Below, piece after piece: positions 1 through 9,199 of a DNA stretch of 64,000 bases. Source of the stretch: Streptomyces sp. HSG2 (GTDB taxonomy: Bacteria; Actinomycetota; Actinomycetes; Streptomycetales; Streptomycetaceae). Under the pieces are notes generated by a model. It was not told the origin of the DNA. It did no database searches and saw only the letters and a program-made list of their open reading frames with translations. Each line of letters starts with the position of its first letter. Position 1 is the first letter of the stretch. The position numbers and the translations under genes were made by a program. The stretch is taken from assembly GCF_016598575.1 (NCBI RefSeq), contig NZ_CP066801.1, positions 4,092,001-4,156,000 on the forward strand, written 5' to 3'.

Positions 1-685
1 AGACCAGCGCCCCCAGTGACTCGACCTCGGTGCCGCGCTCGCGTTGGAAGGTGAGGAAGGCCAGGGAACCCGGCGCGGCCAGCGCGAAGACCGCCGTCGC
101 GCCCAGACCGGTGATCGCGGCGGCGATCCAGGCGATACGGGAGCGGACCCCCAGGAGCACCAGCGCGGGCCATACCTTGAGCAGCGCACCGAACGCGGCC
201 AGGGCTCCCGCGAGTCGGGGGCGGCGCGCGGCGGCCAGCAGCGCGGCCACGGCCACCGCGGTGACCATCACGTCGTAGCGCGCGTAGACCGTCGGGCCGA
301 GCAGCGGGACGCCGACCACCCACACCCAGAGGCCGGCGGTGCCGCGCTCGGGCCCACGGGCGGCCCGCGCGAGCAGGGCGAACACGGACAGATCGGCGAG
401 ACAGGCCAGGGCGAAGAACGCGGTCGGGTAGTCCAGGAACGGCAGGATCCCGGGGGCCAGGATCGCCAGCGCGGCGGCCGGAGGGTACTGCCAGGTGACG
501 TCGTCCGACGGGAACGCGCCGGTACGGAGCACCTCGTACCAGCCCTGGTAGATCACGGAGACGTCGCTGGTGACGTCCGGGCCGGGGAAGACGAACACCT
601 TCAGCGCGAACAGGAGGAGCACCGACCGGCCGACGGCCCAGACCGCCGCGGGCCACAGCGTCGGCCGTGTCGAGCCCGTCTTCAC
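1..685 (-). CDS. GT87-type polyprenol-phosphate mannosyltransferase, membrane protein (partial)
   Basis: My translation of the minus strand from a GTG at 685 stays open to the window edge, giving about 228 residues; the C-terminus lies outside. The chain is strongly hydrophobic with several predicted membrane helices. An early acidic loop (PDVTSD) and a WQYPPAA segment are typical of GT87/DUF2029 enzymes, which move mannose from a polyprenol-phosphate donor on the outer face of the membrane. It is divergent from the PimB'-type gene, and in mycobacteria a GT87 enzyme (Rv2181) also lies close to pimB'. The exact acceptor cannot be told. A GGAG-like site lies well upstream, so the start is tentative. 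Confidence 0.8.
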   Translation of the reverse strand, partial: MKTGSTRPTLWPAAVWAVGRSVLLLFALKVFVFPGPDVTSDVSVIYQGWYEVLRTGAFPSDDVTWQYPPAAALAILAPGILPFLDYPTAFFALACLADLSVFALLARAARGPERGTAGLWVWVVGVPLLGPTVYARYDVMVTAVAVAALLAAARRPRLAGALAAFGALLKVWPALVLLGVRSRIAWIAAAITGLGATAVFALAAPGSLAFLTFQRERGTEVESLGALV

Positions 686-802
686 CCGGTGACCCCTGTC
701 CGCTCTCTCCTGTTCGGGCACCATGATGTCCGAACAGCTGTCTGTCCGCCACATCGCTCGGCGCCGGTCGTGTCGCGACGCTCTTGTAGGGTCGGCGGCG
801 AG

Positions 803-1945
803 ATGCGCAAGACCCTGATCGTGACCAACGACTTCCCGCCGCGCCCCGGTGGCATCCAGGCGTTCCTCCACAGCATGGCGCTGCGGCTGGACCCGGACCG
901 ACTGGTCGTCTACGCCTCGACCTGGAAGCGCGGCCGGGAGGGCGTCGAGGCGACCGCGGCCTTCGACGCCCGACAGCCTTTCCCCGTGGTCCGCGACCCC
1001 GCGACGATGCTGCTGCCGACGCCGGTCGTGACCCGAAGGGCCGTCGGGCTGCTCCGCGAGCACGGCTGCTCCTCCGTGTGGTTCGGGGCCGCCGCTCCCC
1101 TCGGACTCATGGCGCCGGCCCTGCGCCGCGCGGGCGCCGAGAGGCTGGTGGCCACCACCCACGGGCACGAGGCCGGGTGGGCCGCGCTCCCCGCCGCGCG
1201 CGGACTGCTGCGGCGTATCGGGTCGTCCACGGACACGCTGACATACCTGGGCGAGTACACCCGGACGCGGATCGCGGCGGCGCTGACCCCGGAGGCGGCG
1301 GCGCGGATGGTCCGGCTACCGCCCGGTGTCGACGAGCGGACCTTCCACCCCGGCAGTGGCGGCGACCGGGTCCGGGCCCGGCTCGGCCTGAGCGAACGGC
1401 CGGTGGTGGTGTGCGTGTCGCGGTTGGTGCCCCGCAAGGGGCAGGACACGCTGATTCGGGCGATGCCGCGAATCCTGTCGGCGGAGCCGGAGGCCGTCCT
1501 CCTCGTCGTCGGCGGTGGCCCCTACGAGGCGGACCTGCGGCGGCTCGCGCGCGAGACGGGCGTGGCGGGCTCGGTCCGTTTCACCGGCGCCGTCCCCTGG
1601 TCCGAACTGCCCGCGCACTACGGCGCGGGCGACGTGTTCGCCATGCCCTGCCGGACCCGCCGTCGCGGGTTGGACGTCGAGGGGCTCGGCATCGTCTACC
1701 TGGAGGCGTCGGCGACGGGACTGCCCGTGGTGGCCGGCGACTCCGGCGGCGCGCCGGACGCTGTGCTGCACGGCGAGACCGGTTGGGTGGTGCGGGGAGG
1801 CTCCGTGGATGAGACCGCCGACCGGCTGGTGACGCTCCTCGGGGACGAGGGCCTCCGCCGCCGGATGGGTCGGCGGGGCCGCGCCTGGGTCGAGGAGACG
1901 TGGCGGCGGGACCTGCTGGCCGACCGGCTGCGCGCGCTCCTGTGA
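803..1945 (+). CDS. pimB: GT4 family glycosyltransferase, PimB'-like mannosyltransferase
   Basis: A 380-residue GT-B fold enzyme of family GT4. The N-terminus reads MRKTLIVTNDFPPRPGG, with the glycine-rich loop that contacts the acceptor and donor phosphate. The middle has SRLVPRKGQDTLI, the usual start of the C-terminal Rossmann domain, and the catalytic E(x7)E motif is visible in EGLGIVYLE. In Corynebacterineae the homologue PimB' adds the second mannose to phosphatidylinositol monomannoside. The adjacent FadD15-type ligase and GT87 gene match the Rv2181-Rv2188c neighbourhood, which supports a phosphatidylinositol mannoside role. The ATG at 803 directly precedes the conserved N-terminus; longer in-frame extensions are Arg/Gly-rich and not protein-like. 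Confidence 0.9.
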   Translation: MRKTLIVTNDFPPRPGGIQAFLHSMALRLDPDRLVVYASTWKRGREGVEATAAFDARQPFPVVRDPATMLLPTPVVTRRAVGLLREHGCSSVWFGAAAPLGLMAPALRRAGAERLVATTHGHEAGWAALPAARGLLRRIGSSTDTLTYLGEYTRTRIAAALTPEAAARMVRLPPGVDERTFHPGSGGDRVRARLGLSERPVVVCVSRLVPRKGQDTLIRAMPRILSAEPEAVLLVVGGGPYEADLRRLARETGVAGSVRFTGAVPWSELPAHYGAGDVFAMPCRTRRRGLDVEGLGIVYLEASATGLPVVAGDSGGAPDAVLHGETGWVVRGGSVDETADRLVTLLGDEGLRRRMGRRGRAWVEETWRRDLLADRLRALL

Positions 1946-2033
1946 CGCCGATCGGTCCCCCGCGCAGGTCGTGGACGGTGGCGGGCGGCGCCCGCGACGC
2001 GATCCGCGCGCCGAGAGCGGGGCCCCTTCGGGG

Positions 2034-3830
2034 CTACGACGAGTAGAGCGCTTCGATCTCCCCCGCGTAGTCCCGCGCGACCACGTTGCGCTTCAGCTTG
2101 AGCGACGGCGTCAAATGGCCCGACTCCTCGGTGAACTGGGATTCCAGGACGCGGAACTTGCGAACCGATTCGGCCTTCGACACGGCCGAGTTGCCGTCGT
2201 CGATCGCCGCCTGCACGTCGGCCAGGAGATCCGGGTCCTCCCGCAGCGACGCCGCCGTCGCGTCCGCGGGCTTGCCGTGATCGGCACACCATCGGCCGAG
2301 GAACTCCTCGTCGAGGGTGACCAGGGCTCCCACGAACGGCCGTCCGTCGCCCACCACCATGCACTCGGCGACCAGCGCGTGCGCCCGGATCCGGTCCTCG
2401 ATCACCGCGGGGGCGACGTTCTTGCCGCCGGCCGTGACCAGGATCTCCTTCTTTCGTCCGGTGATGCTCAGGTAGCCGTCCTCGTCGAGGGTTCCGAGGT
2501 CCCCGGTGTGGAACCAGCCCTCGTTCAGCGCCTCGGCGGTCGCGTCGGGGTTGTTCCAGTATTCCGGGAAGAGGTGCTCGCCGTGCAGGAGTACCTCGCC
2601 GTCGTCGGCGATGCGCACCACCGACCCCGGCAGCGGCTGCCCGACGGTCCCGATCTTCTGCCGGTCCCAAGGGTTGAAGGCGGTCGCCGCGCACGACTCC
2701 GTCAGGCCGTAGCCCTCCAGCACCGTGAAGCCGATGCCGCGGAAGAAGTGGCCGAGCCGCTCGCCCAGCGGGGCTCCGCCGGAGATGGCGTACTCGCCGC
2801 GGCCTCCCAACACCGCGCGCAGCTTGCCGTAGACGAGCTTGTCGAAGATCCGGTGCGTGACGCGCAGCCGGAGGGAGGGGCCGGCCGGGGTGTCCATGGC
2901 CTTGCTGTAGGCGATCGCCGTGTCGGTCGCCTTGTCGAAGATGCCGCCCTTTCCGTCGGCCCGCGCCTTGGCCCGCGCCGAGTTGTAGACCTTCTCGAAG
3001 ACGCGCGGGACGCCGAGGATCAGGGTCGGGCGGAAGGACGCCAACTCGTCGGTGAGGTTCTTGATGTCCGGGACCAGTCCCAGTTTGATCGGTGCCACCA
3101 TCGGCGCGATCTGCACCATCCGCCCGAAGACGTGCGCGAGTGGCAGGAACAGGAGCACGCTGCACTCGCCGGTGCGAAAGAGCGGGCGGAGCCGCTCGAC
3201 GATGTTCCCGCACTCGGCGAGGAAATTCCGGTGGGTGAGCACGCAACCCTTGGGGCGACCGGTGGTGCCGGAGGTGTAGACGATGGTCGCAGGATCGTCG
3301 GCGCGGGCGATAGAGCCGCGTTCCTCCACCGCCGCGTCCGTGACGTCGCCACCCAGTCGCTCCAGCTCCGCCACGGCGCCGTCGTCGATCTGCCACACGT
3401 GCTTCAGCGCCGGCAGCTCCGCGCGGACCGACTCGACCGTGGATTCGTGGCCGGCCGATTCCACGATCAGCGCCGTGGCACCGGAGTCGCCGAGGATCCA
3501 CCGCACCTGCTCGGGGGAGCTGGTCTCGTAGATCGGCACGGTGACGGCGCCGGCGCTCCAGATCGCGAAGTCGAGCAACGTCCACTCGTACCGCGTCCGC
3601 GACATCAGCCCGACCCGGTCGCCCGGCCCCACACCGGAGGCCATCAGTCCCTTGGCGGCGGTCCGTACCTCGGCGAGGAACTCCCGGGCGGTCACGTCCT
3701 GCCACGAACCCCCGGACTTGCGCGCGACGACGGCGACGTCGGGGTGCCGCGCGGCGTTTCGGCGGACGATATCGGTCAGGTTGCCGTCCGCGGGGACCTC
3801 GTACAGGGCCGGAAGGCTGAACTCGCGCAA
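2034..3830 (-). CDS. fadD15: AMP-dependent long-chain fatty-acid-CoA ligase (FadD15 type)
   Basis: A 598-residue ANL-superfamily adenylating enzyme. The P-loop-like A3 motif YTSGTTGRPKG is near residue 190. GYGLTES (A5), the TGDLG segment (A7) and the late ITGRKKEILVTAGGKN segment (hinge and A10 lysine region) follow in order. It should activate a long-chain fatty acid to acyl-AMP and then acyl-CoA in the cytoplasm. It converges with the PimB'-type gene, and the same pairing (Rv2187-Rv2188c) occurs in M. tuberculosis. The ATG at 3830 gives MREFSLPALYEVP, a usual N-terminus for the family. The natural chain length of its substrate cannot be read from sequence. Confidence 0.93.
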   Translation of the reverse strand: MREFSLPALYEVPADGNLTDIVRRNAARHPDVAVVARKSGGSWQDVTAREFLAEVRTAAKGLMASGVGPGDRVGLMSRTRYEWTLLDFAIWSAGAVTVPIYETSSPEQVRWILGDSGATALIVESAGHESTVESVRAELPALKHVWQIDDGAVAELERLGGDVTDAAVEERGSIARADDPATIVYTSGTTGRPKGCVLTHRNFLAECGNIVERLRPLFRTGECSVLLFLPLAHVFGRMVQIAPMVAPIKLGLVPDIKNLTDELASFRPTLILGVPRVFEKVYNSARAKARADGKGGIFDKATDTAIAYSKAMDTPAGPSLRLRVTHRIFDKLVYGKLRAVLGGRGEYAISGGAPLGERLGHFFRGIGFTVLEGYGLTESCAATAFNPWDRQKIGTVGQPLPGSVVRIADDGEVLLHGEHLFPEYWNNPDATAEALNEGWFHTGDLGTLDEDGYLSITGRKKEILVTAGGKNVAPAVIEDRIRAHALVAECMVVGDGRPFVGALVTLDEEFLGRWCADHGKPADATAASLREDPDLLADVQAAIDDGNSAVSKAESVRKFRVLESQFTEESGHLTPSLKLKRNVVARDYAGEIEALYSS

Positions 3831-4095
3831 GACTGCTGCTCCTCATAGGGCGCCGGCGCCACGACGGTGTGCTGCGACGGTGCGGTTCGAGACTCGGGCG
3901 ACGTGCTCGGGACCTCGTCTGTTGAAAACCTGAGCACCGGACTGGCCGGACGTTACCCGCCGGTATCGGCTTTCCGACAGGGGGCTGTGTCCAGATGTTC
4001 GCCGTGTCACACACGGGGAGTCCCCCTCGCGCACAGTAGTCGACGCCGCAGGGAATCGGCCATCGACATGCTCCCGGGGTCCCGCGTCCGAAAGG

Positions 4096-4911
4096 ATGTC
4101 AAGCTTGACGGTCATGACACCCGTACCGGCCGGACATTCCCCCACCCGCGTCCACGTGGTCAGCGACGTGCACGGCAACGCACGCGACCTGGCCCGCGCG
4201 GGTGAGGGCGCCGACGCCCTGGTCTGCCTCGGCGACCTCGTCCTCTTCCTCGACTACGCCGACAACGCGCGGGGCATCTTCCCGGACCTGTTCGGCGCCG
4301 ACAACGCCCGGCGACTCGTCGAACTGCGCACCGCGCGGCGCTTCGCCGAGGCCAGGGACTTCGGCGCCCGGCTCTGGGCGGGGCTGGGGGAGGACCGGGC
4401 AGCGGTGATCGAGTCCGCGGTGCGCGGACAGTACGCGCGACTGTTCGCCGCCTTCCCCACTCCCACCTACGCCACCTACGGCAATGTCGATCTCCCTTCG
4501 CTCTGGCCGGAGTACGCCGGGCCGGGGGTCACCGTCCTCGACGGCGAGAGGGTGGAGATCGGCGGTCGGGTCTTCGGGTTCGTCGGCGGGGGACTGCGCA
4601 CCCCGATGCGCACCCCCTACGAGATCGGCGACGAGGAGTACGCCGCGAAGGTCGAGGCGCTGGGCGAGGTGGACGTGTTGTGCAGCCACATTCCCCCGGA
4701 GGTGCCCGACCTGGTCTACGACACCGTGGCCCGGCGGTTCGAGCGGGGCAGTCGGGCGCTCCTCGACGCCATCCGGCGCACCAGGCCGCGCTACGCGCTC
4801 TTCGGACACGTGCACCAGCCACTGGTCCGCCGGATGCGGATCGGGGCCACCGAGTGCGTGAACGTGGGGCATTTCGCGGCGACCGGGCGCCCCTGGGTGC
4901 TGCGGTGGTGA
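4096..4911 (+). CDS. Calcineurin-like metallophosphoesterase
   Basis: About 271 residues with the metallophosphoesterase metal-binding motifs in order: SDVHGN, GDLV, YGNVD, a late SHIPPE and GHVHQP near the C-terminus. These histidines, aspartates and the asparagine would bind two metals and hydrolyse a phosphoester. The substrate is unknown. The start is ambiguous: ATG 4096 overlaps the AAAGGA at 4091-4096, so TTG 4105 (8-nt spacing from that site) or ATG 4114 may be the real start; the catalytic domain is unaffected. It lies between the FadD15-type ligase (divergent) and the SRPBCC gene (same strand). Confidence 0.88.
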   Translation: MSSLTVMTPVPAGHSPTRVHVVSDVHGNARDLARAGEGADALVCLGDLVLFLDYADNARGIFPDLFGADNARRLVELRTARRFAEARDFGARLWAGLGEDRAAVIESAVRGQYARLFAAFPTPTYATYGNVDLPSLWPEYAGPGVTVLDGERVEIGGRVFGFVGGGLRTPMRTPYEIGDEEYAAKVEALGEVDVLCSHIPPEVPDLVYDTVARRFERGSRALLDAIRRTRPRYALFGHVHQPLVRRMRIGATECVNVGHFAATGRPWVLRW

Positions 4912-5040
4912 GAGGGGCGGACACCCCGGCGCGCGCGTGGGCGGGTGGGTGCCCGCCGACCGGCGCGCGGTAGCCTTCACGCTGCGCCCAGGCGCGTACG
5001 CAGTCCCCTCTACCGGCCCGCATCTGGAGGAGCCAAGGCG

Positions 5041-5484
5041 ATGGCGGAACACACCAGCTCGAGCATCACGATCGAGGCGGCACCCGCCGACGTCATGGCG
5101 GTGATCGCCGACTTCGGGCGCTACCCGGAGTGGACGGGCGAGGTCAAGCAGGCCGAGGTCCTGGGGGCCGACGCCCAGGGGCGAGCCGAGCGCGTGCGCC
5201 TGGTGATGGACGCCGGTGCGATCAAGGACGACCAGACCCTGGCCTACACCTGGACCGGCGACCGGGAGGTCTCCTGGACGCTGGTCAAGTCCCAGATGCT
5301 GCGGTCCCTCGACGGCGCCTATCTGCTCCGGTCGGCGGGGGGCGGGACCGAGGTGACCTACCGACTCACCGTCGACGTCAAGATCCCGATGCTGGGGATG
5401 ATCAAGCGGAAGGCCGAGAAGGTCATCATCGACCGGGCGCTCGCCGGGCTGAAGCAGCGGGTGGAGGCCACCGCCGCCGCCTGA
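5041..5484 (+). CDS. SRPBCC family protein (Rv2185c-like polyketide cyclase/START fold)
   Basis: 147 residues with the SRPBCC/START-type pattern: an N-terminal strand (SSSITIEAAP), the FGRYPEWTGEV segment that opens the ligand cavity, central strands, and a long C-terminal helix (GLKQRVEATAA). Such proteins bind a hydrophobic ligand in a deep cavity; no catalytic function can be assigned. The ATG at 5041 has a GGAGGAG site about 10 nt upstream, which settles the start. Order with the next gene (ArsA-like) matches Rv2185c-Rv2184c in mycobacteria, suggesting a conserved but uncharacterised actinobacterial functional unit, probably lipid- or envelope-related. Confidence 0.88.
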   Translation: MAEHTSSSITIEAAPADVMAVIADFGRYPEWTGEVKQAEVLGADAQGRAERVRLVMDAGAIKDDQTLAYTWTGDREVSWTLVKSQMLRSLDGAYLLRSAGGGTEVTYRLTVDVKIPMLGMIKRKAEKVIIDRALAGLKQRVEATAAA

Positions 5485-5624
5485 CGCGCGCGCCTCGCCC
5501 CGTGCGAGGGCGCGCGGGCGGCGCGGGGCGGCCCGCGCCGTCGAGTCCGGGCAGGAGCGGGCAGGAGCGGACGGAAGCGGTGGGCGCGTCGGCCGCGCCC
5601 GGTGCGCGAGTACCGTTCAGCCCC

Positions 5625-6842
5625 ATGCGCACCATCCTGATCACGGGTCCCGGCGGTGGGGGCCGAACGACGCTCGCCGCCGCCACCGCGCTGTCCGCCG
5701 CCCGAGCGGGCAGTCGCGTCCTGCTGCTGGGGGTGGACCGGGACGACGCGCTCGGCGCCGCCCTCGGTGCCTCCACCGGCCCTCGCCCCGTCGCCGTCGC
5801 GGACCGCCTCACGGTCCTGCGCCCCGACCCGGCACGCGGGTTCCGCGCCGATCTGACCGCGCTCCAGGACCGGGCGAGCGCCGCCCTCGATCTCCTCGGG
5901 GCCCGCAGACTCGACCCCGAGGAGTTCGCCCCGCCGCCGGGAGCGGAGGAGCTGGCCCTGCTGCGCGCGGTGCGCGACGCCGTGCACGAATCCCGCCACG
6001 ACGTCCTCGTCGTGGACCTGCCGCCCGCGCCCCGCGCGCTCGCCCTGTTGGGCCTGCCCGAGGAGTTGCGCCGTTGCCTGGGGCGCCTGGCCCCGCCCGA
6101 ACGGCAGGCGGCCCGTGCGCTGCGACCCGTCCTTGGGCGATTGGCCGGGGTGCCGCTGCCCGCCGAGGGGCTGTACGAGACCCTCGCGCGGTGGCGGGCG
6201 GAGTCGGACGCCGCCGAAGCCGTCCTGGCCGCCCCGGACACCACCGTCCGGTTGGTCGCCGAGCCGGGGCCGGCCGGAGCCGAGGCGGTGCGCACCGCCG
6301 CCCTGGGTCTGTCGCTGCGGGGCCTTCGGCTGGAACTGGTCCTGGCCAACCGGGTCCTTCCCGAGGTGGCCGGCTCCGGCGAAGGGCCCTGGGCCGGTCT
6401 GGTCGCCCAGCAGCGTCGGACCGAGGAGGACTGGCGGCGGGCGTTCCCGGTGCGTCGGGTACCGCACCTGGGTCGGGACCCGCGTGGCACCGACGACCTC
6501 GCGGCGCTCGGGGCGCCGGGCGTGGGGCCGGCCGGCGACCCGATCCGGTGGCCGGTGTCCGATCTTCTCGCCGAGGCGGGCGTGCTCGTGTGGCACCTGC
6601 CGTTGCCGGGGGCCGTGCGCGAGGAGGTCGAGCTGGTCCGGAACGGGGACGAACTCGTGGTCACCGCCGGACCCTTCCGTCGGGTCGTGCCGCTCCCCTC
6701 GGCGCTGCGCCGCTGCGCGGTCGAGGGTGCCGCCCTGCGCGAGGGTGAACTGAGAGTCCGCTTCGTCCCCGATCCGGGGCAGTGGCCGAGGGTCCGCGCC
6801 GGCGAGGCCGACGGCGCCGCCGGACGGGGTCCGTTCGGGTAA
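5625..6842 (+). CDS. ArsA/GET3-like P-loop ATPase with altered Walker A
   Basis: 405 residues. The N-terminus MRTILITGPGGGGRTTLAA is a SIMIBI-type P-loop, and HDVLVVDLPPAPRALALLG looks like the Walker B/switch region of ArsA proteins. The C-terminal third (VWHLPLPG, VRNGDELVVTAGPFRR) resembles the alpha-crystallin-like domain found at the end of bacterial ArsA relatives. No arsenic genes are nearby, so arsenite export is unlikely. The Rv2184c homologue sits in the same place in mycobacteria. The two lysines of the canonical GKGGxGKT motif are Pro and Arg here, so ATP hydrolysis is uncertain. The ATG at 5625 starts the first strand directly. Confidence 0.85.
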   Translation: MRTILITGPGGGGRTTLAAATALSAARAGSRVLLLGVDRDDALGAALGASTGPRPVAVADRLTVLRPDPARGFRADLTALQDRASAALDLLGARRLDPEEFAPPPGAEELALLRAVRDAVHESRHDVLVVDLPPAPRALALLGLPEELRRCLGRLAPPERQAARALRPVLGRLAGVPLPAEGLYETLARWRAESDAAEAVLAAPDTTVRLVAEPGPAGAEAVRTAALGLSLRGLRLELVLANRVLPEVAGSGEGPWAGLVAQQRRTEEDWRRAFPVRRVPHLGRDPRGTDDLAALGAPGVGPAGDPIRWPVSDLLAEAGVLVWHLPLPGAVREEVELVRNGDELVVTAGPFRRVVPLPSALRRCAVEGAALREGELRVRFVPDPGQWPRVRAGEADGAAGRGPFG

Positions 6843-6876
6843 CGTCGAAGGAACGAACCGTGGTCAGGAGCCCGTC

Positions 6877-7437
6877 ATGAGCGAAGAGCACCCCCCGCCC
6901 GGCGCCGTGCCCGACGACGCCCCCGAACCGTCGGAAGCGGGGGGCACGGCACGGGGTGCCCGCGACGCCGACGCCTGGGCGACGGCGTGCGAGGAGGACC
7001 TGCGCCAGGAGCGGGCGCGCCACCGCGAGCGTCACGGCCCGCCGCCCGGCTCGGCCGCCGAGGAACTGCGTCGGCTGGTGGACACCGTGGCCGACCGACT
7101 CTCCGCCTTCCAGCCCCCGCTGCTCGGGCAGGTCGGGGGCCCGGCCGCCCAGCACCTGGTCCGCCAGGCGGTCCGGCAGGCGAAGGCCGCCGTCGACCCC
7201 GTCATCGAACGCAACCCCGACGTCTTCGACCACCTCGCCGCCGCCGGCGGGGAACTGCTGGCCGCCTACCGCTCCGCCGTGCAGGGTCAGGAGAAGCGCT
7301 GGACCACGGGCGCGGGGGATCCCGACCAGCCCGAGGACGGCGGCGAGGGGAAGGCGCGGGACACGGACGATCCGGGTGGCCGGGGCGGCGAGGGCGACAC
7401 CGGCGCCGGTGGCCCCCGGCGGATCGACCTGGACTGA
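6877..7437 (+). CDS. Conserved actinobacterial hypothetical protein (DUF5304-like)
   Basis: 186 residues in three parts. The N-terminus (1-25) is acidic and disordered. A helical core runs over about 30-135 (DAWATACEEDLRQERARHRE, then EELRRLVDTVADRLSAF and HLVRQAVRQAKAAVDPVIERNPDVFDHLAAAGGELLAAYRSAV). The tail is Gly/Asp/Glu-rich and ends RIDLD. CAGGAG upstream of ATG 6877 supports the start. It follows the ArsA-like gene by 34 bp, probably one transcript, as Rv2183c follows Rv2184c in mycobacteria. No enzymatic motif is visible; its constant pairing with the SRPBCC and ArsA-like genes is the only functional hint. Confidence 0.8.
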   Translation: MSEEHPPPGAVPDDAPEPSEAGGTARGARDADAWATACEEDLRQERARHRERHGPPPGSAAEELRRLVDTVADRLSAFQPPLLGQVGGPAAQHLVRQAVRQAKAAVDPVIERNPDVFDHLAAAGGELLAAYRSAVQGQEKRWTTGAGDPDQPEDGGEGKARDTDDPGGRGGEGDTGAGGPRRIDLD

Positions 7438-7697
7438 CGGACCCCGCGCCGGCCTCCGGTACGGTGGGGCCCTGGGGCGGGTCGGGCAAGTCCCCTTGTT
7501 TCCGGCGGGGCGTCGCGCCGCGTGCGGCGGCGTCCTCCCGGTGGATCGAAGGGGCCCGCCTCGGACGATGTGAGGCGGTGTTCCGTCGTTGGCGACCGTG
7601 TCCGCCGGACGGTGCGTCGCCGGCGCGTGCGGGACCCCGCGGAACAGCGGGACTCCGACACACGCCCCGGCGGGGCTCGACCGGAACTGAGGGACTC

Positions 7698-8654
7698 ATG
7701 GGACTGACCATCGGCGTCGACATCGGCGGCACGAAGATCGCGGCCGGGGTGGTCGACGAGGGCGGCGCCATCCTCTCCACGTGCAAGGTGCCGACGCCCG
7801 GTACCCCCGAGGGCATCGTGGACGCCATCGCCGCCGCGGTGGAGGGGGCCCGCTCGGGCCACGCGATCGTCGGTGTCGGCATCGGCGCCGCCGGGTACGT
7901 CGACCGTCGGCGGTCCATGGTCTACTTCGCCCCGAACATCGACTGGCACGGCGAGCCGCTCAAGGAGAAGGTCGAGGCCCGGGTCGGCCTCCCCGTCGTC
8001 GTGGAGAACGACGCGAACGCCGCCGCGTGGGGCGAGTACCGGTTCGGCGCGGGCAGGGGGCACCACGACGTCATCTGCGTCACCCTCGGCACCGGACTGG
8101 GCGGCGGCATCGTCATCGGCGACAGGCTCCGGCGCGGGCACTTCGGAGTGGCGGCCGAGTTCGGCCATGTGCGGATGGTCCCGGACGGGCTGCTGTGCGG
8201 CTGCGGTTCCCAGGGATGCTGGGAGCAGTACGCGTCCGGCCGTGCCCTCGCCCGGTACGCCAAGCAGCGGGCCAAGGCCACCCCGGACCGGGCGGAGATC
8301 CTGCTCGGCCTGGGCGACGGCACACCCGCCGGCATCGAGGGCAAGCACATCTCCATGGCGGCCCGGCAGGGCTGTCCGGTCGCCGTCGACTCCTACCGGG
8401 AGCTGGCGCGCTGGGTGGGCGCGGGCCTCGCCGACCTGGCCTCCCTCTTCGACCCGTCCGCCTTCGTGGTGGGCGGCGGTCTGTCCGACGAGGGAGAGCT
8501 CCTGCTGGGCCCGATCCGTAAGTCGTACAAGCGGTGGCTGGTCGGGGGCGGTTGGCGCCCGGTGGCCGATGTCCTGGCCGCACGTCTGGGCAACGACGCC
8601 GGCCTCGTCGGCGCCGCCGACCTGGCCAGGGAACCGGACCCGGCGGCCGGCTAG
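7698..8654 (+). CDS. glkA: ROK-family glucokinase
   Basis: 318 residues, the length of Streptomyces GlkA. It phosphorylates glucose with ATP and in S. coelicolor also mediates glucose repression. Visible marks are the N-terminal phosphate loop GVDIGGTKIAAG, the sugar-binding ENDANAAAWGEYRFGAG, TLGTGLGGGI, the EFGH catalytic stretch and the ROK zinc motif CGCGSQGCWEQ. The ATG at 7698 precedes the first strand. A 260-bp gap separates it from the preceding gene, so it probably has its own promoter. No regulator of glkA is recognisable beside it. Confidence 0.95.
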   Translation: MGLTIGVDIGGTKIAAGVVDEGGAILSTCKVPTPGTPEGIVDAIAAAVEGARSGHAIVGVGIGAAGYVDRRRSMVYFAPNIDWHGEPLKEKVEARVGLPVVVENDANAAAWGEYRFGAGRGHHDVICVTLGTGLGGGIVIGDRLRRGHFGVAAEFGHVRMVPDGLLCGCGSQGCWEQYASGRALARYAKQRAKATPDRAEILLGLGDGTPAGIEGKHISMAARQGCPVAVDSYRELARWVGAGLADLASLFDPSAFVVGGGLSDEGELLLGPIRKSYKRWLVGGGWRPVADVLAARLGNDAGLVGAADLAREPDPAAG

Positions 8655-8997
8655 CCGCTTGGGCCCGCCGTCGCGCGTCCCGGGGGGCCCGTTCCCGGCG
8701 TCGGGATGTCCGGGCCGGCCCGACCGCGAGGGCGTACCCCCCCGCGCCGTTCCGCGCGAGCCTTCGGCCCGGCGGAGCGAGGCGAACTCGGCCTCGGCCC
8801 GACGCGGCGACAACTTCGGTGCCCGGTAGGGAGATTTCGCGAGGGCGACCGATCGAGGCCCGACGCCGAGTGACCGGCGAATCCTCCGATCGGGCCATCG
8901 GACTCCACCCGAGCCTTGGAACACAAGGAGGAGAGGATTGTCGGCCACGGCTTCATAGGCTCAAGGCAAACCTTTGGACGAAGGGAAGTGACCGACC
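8655..8997. other. Gene-free stretch upstream of the 61-aa ORF
   Basis: About 340 bp with no convincing coding sequence on either strand; the open frames crossing it are Arg/Pro/Gly-rich and lack a conserved pattern. It must hold the end of the glkA transcript and, near its right end, the promoter of the small ORF at 8998. The right-hand 60 bp are less GC-rich (TTCATAGGCTCAAGGCAAAC) than the rest. I could not pick a well-spaced -35/-10 pair. Confidence 0.5.
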
Positions 8998-9183
8998 ATG
9001 AACTCCGTGACAGTCGACCACGTTGCCGAGATCATCGGCGATCTCAAGGAAACCGAGGCTCTCCGCGACTTGGAGGAAGCCGAGACCGGGGCAGTGCTGA
9101 TGCCCGCCAAGTCCCCGCTCACCTGTCTCCCCGGCATCAACCACGGAGTCGCCGCCGCGGCGCGGCTCGCGTTCAGCGGCTGA
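8998..9183 (+). CDS. Small 61-aa peptide, possible RiPP-type precursor (orphan)
   Basis: A 61-codon gene, start ATG 8998, preceded by AAGGGAAG about 10 nt upstream and followed 16 bp after its stop by a perfect 16-bp stem hairpin. Residues 1-35 are acidic and helix-prone (EIIGDLKETEALRDLEEAETG). The last 24 switch to a Ser/Thr/Cys-containing, Pro/Gly-rich and then Ala-rich hydrophobic tail (SPLTCLPGINHG, AAAARLAFSG). This bipartite layout resembles leader/core precursors of ribosomal peptides. However, no lanthionine synthetase, radical SAM enzyme, protease or exporter is adjacent, and I do not recognise the family. It could equally be a small regulatory protein. Confidence 0.6.
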   Translation: MNSVTVDHVAEIIGDLKETEALRDLEEAETGAVLMPAKSPLTCLPGINHGVAAAARLAFSG

Positions 9184-9199
9184 AGGGCGCCAGGTGGTG

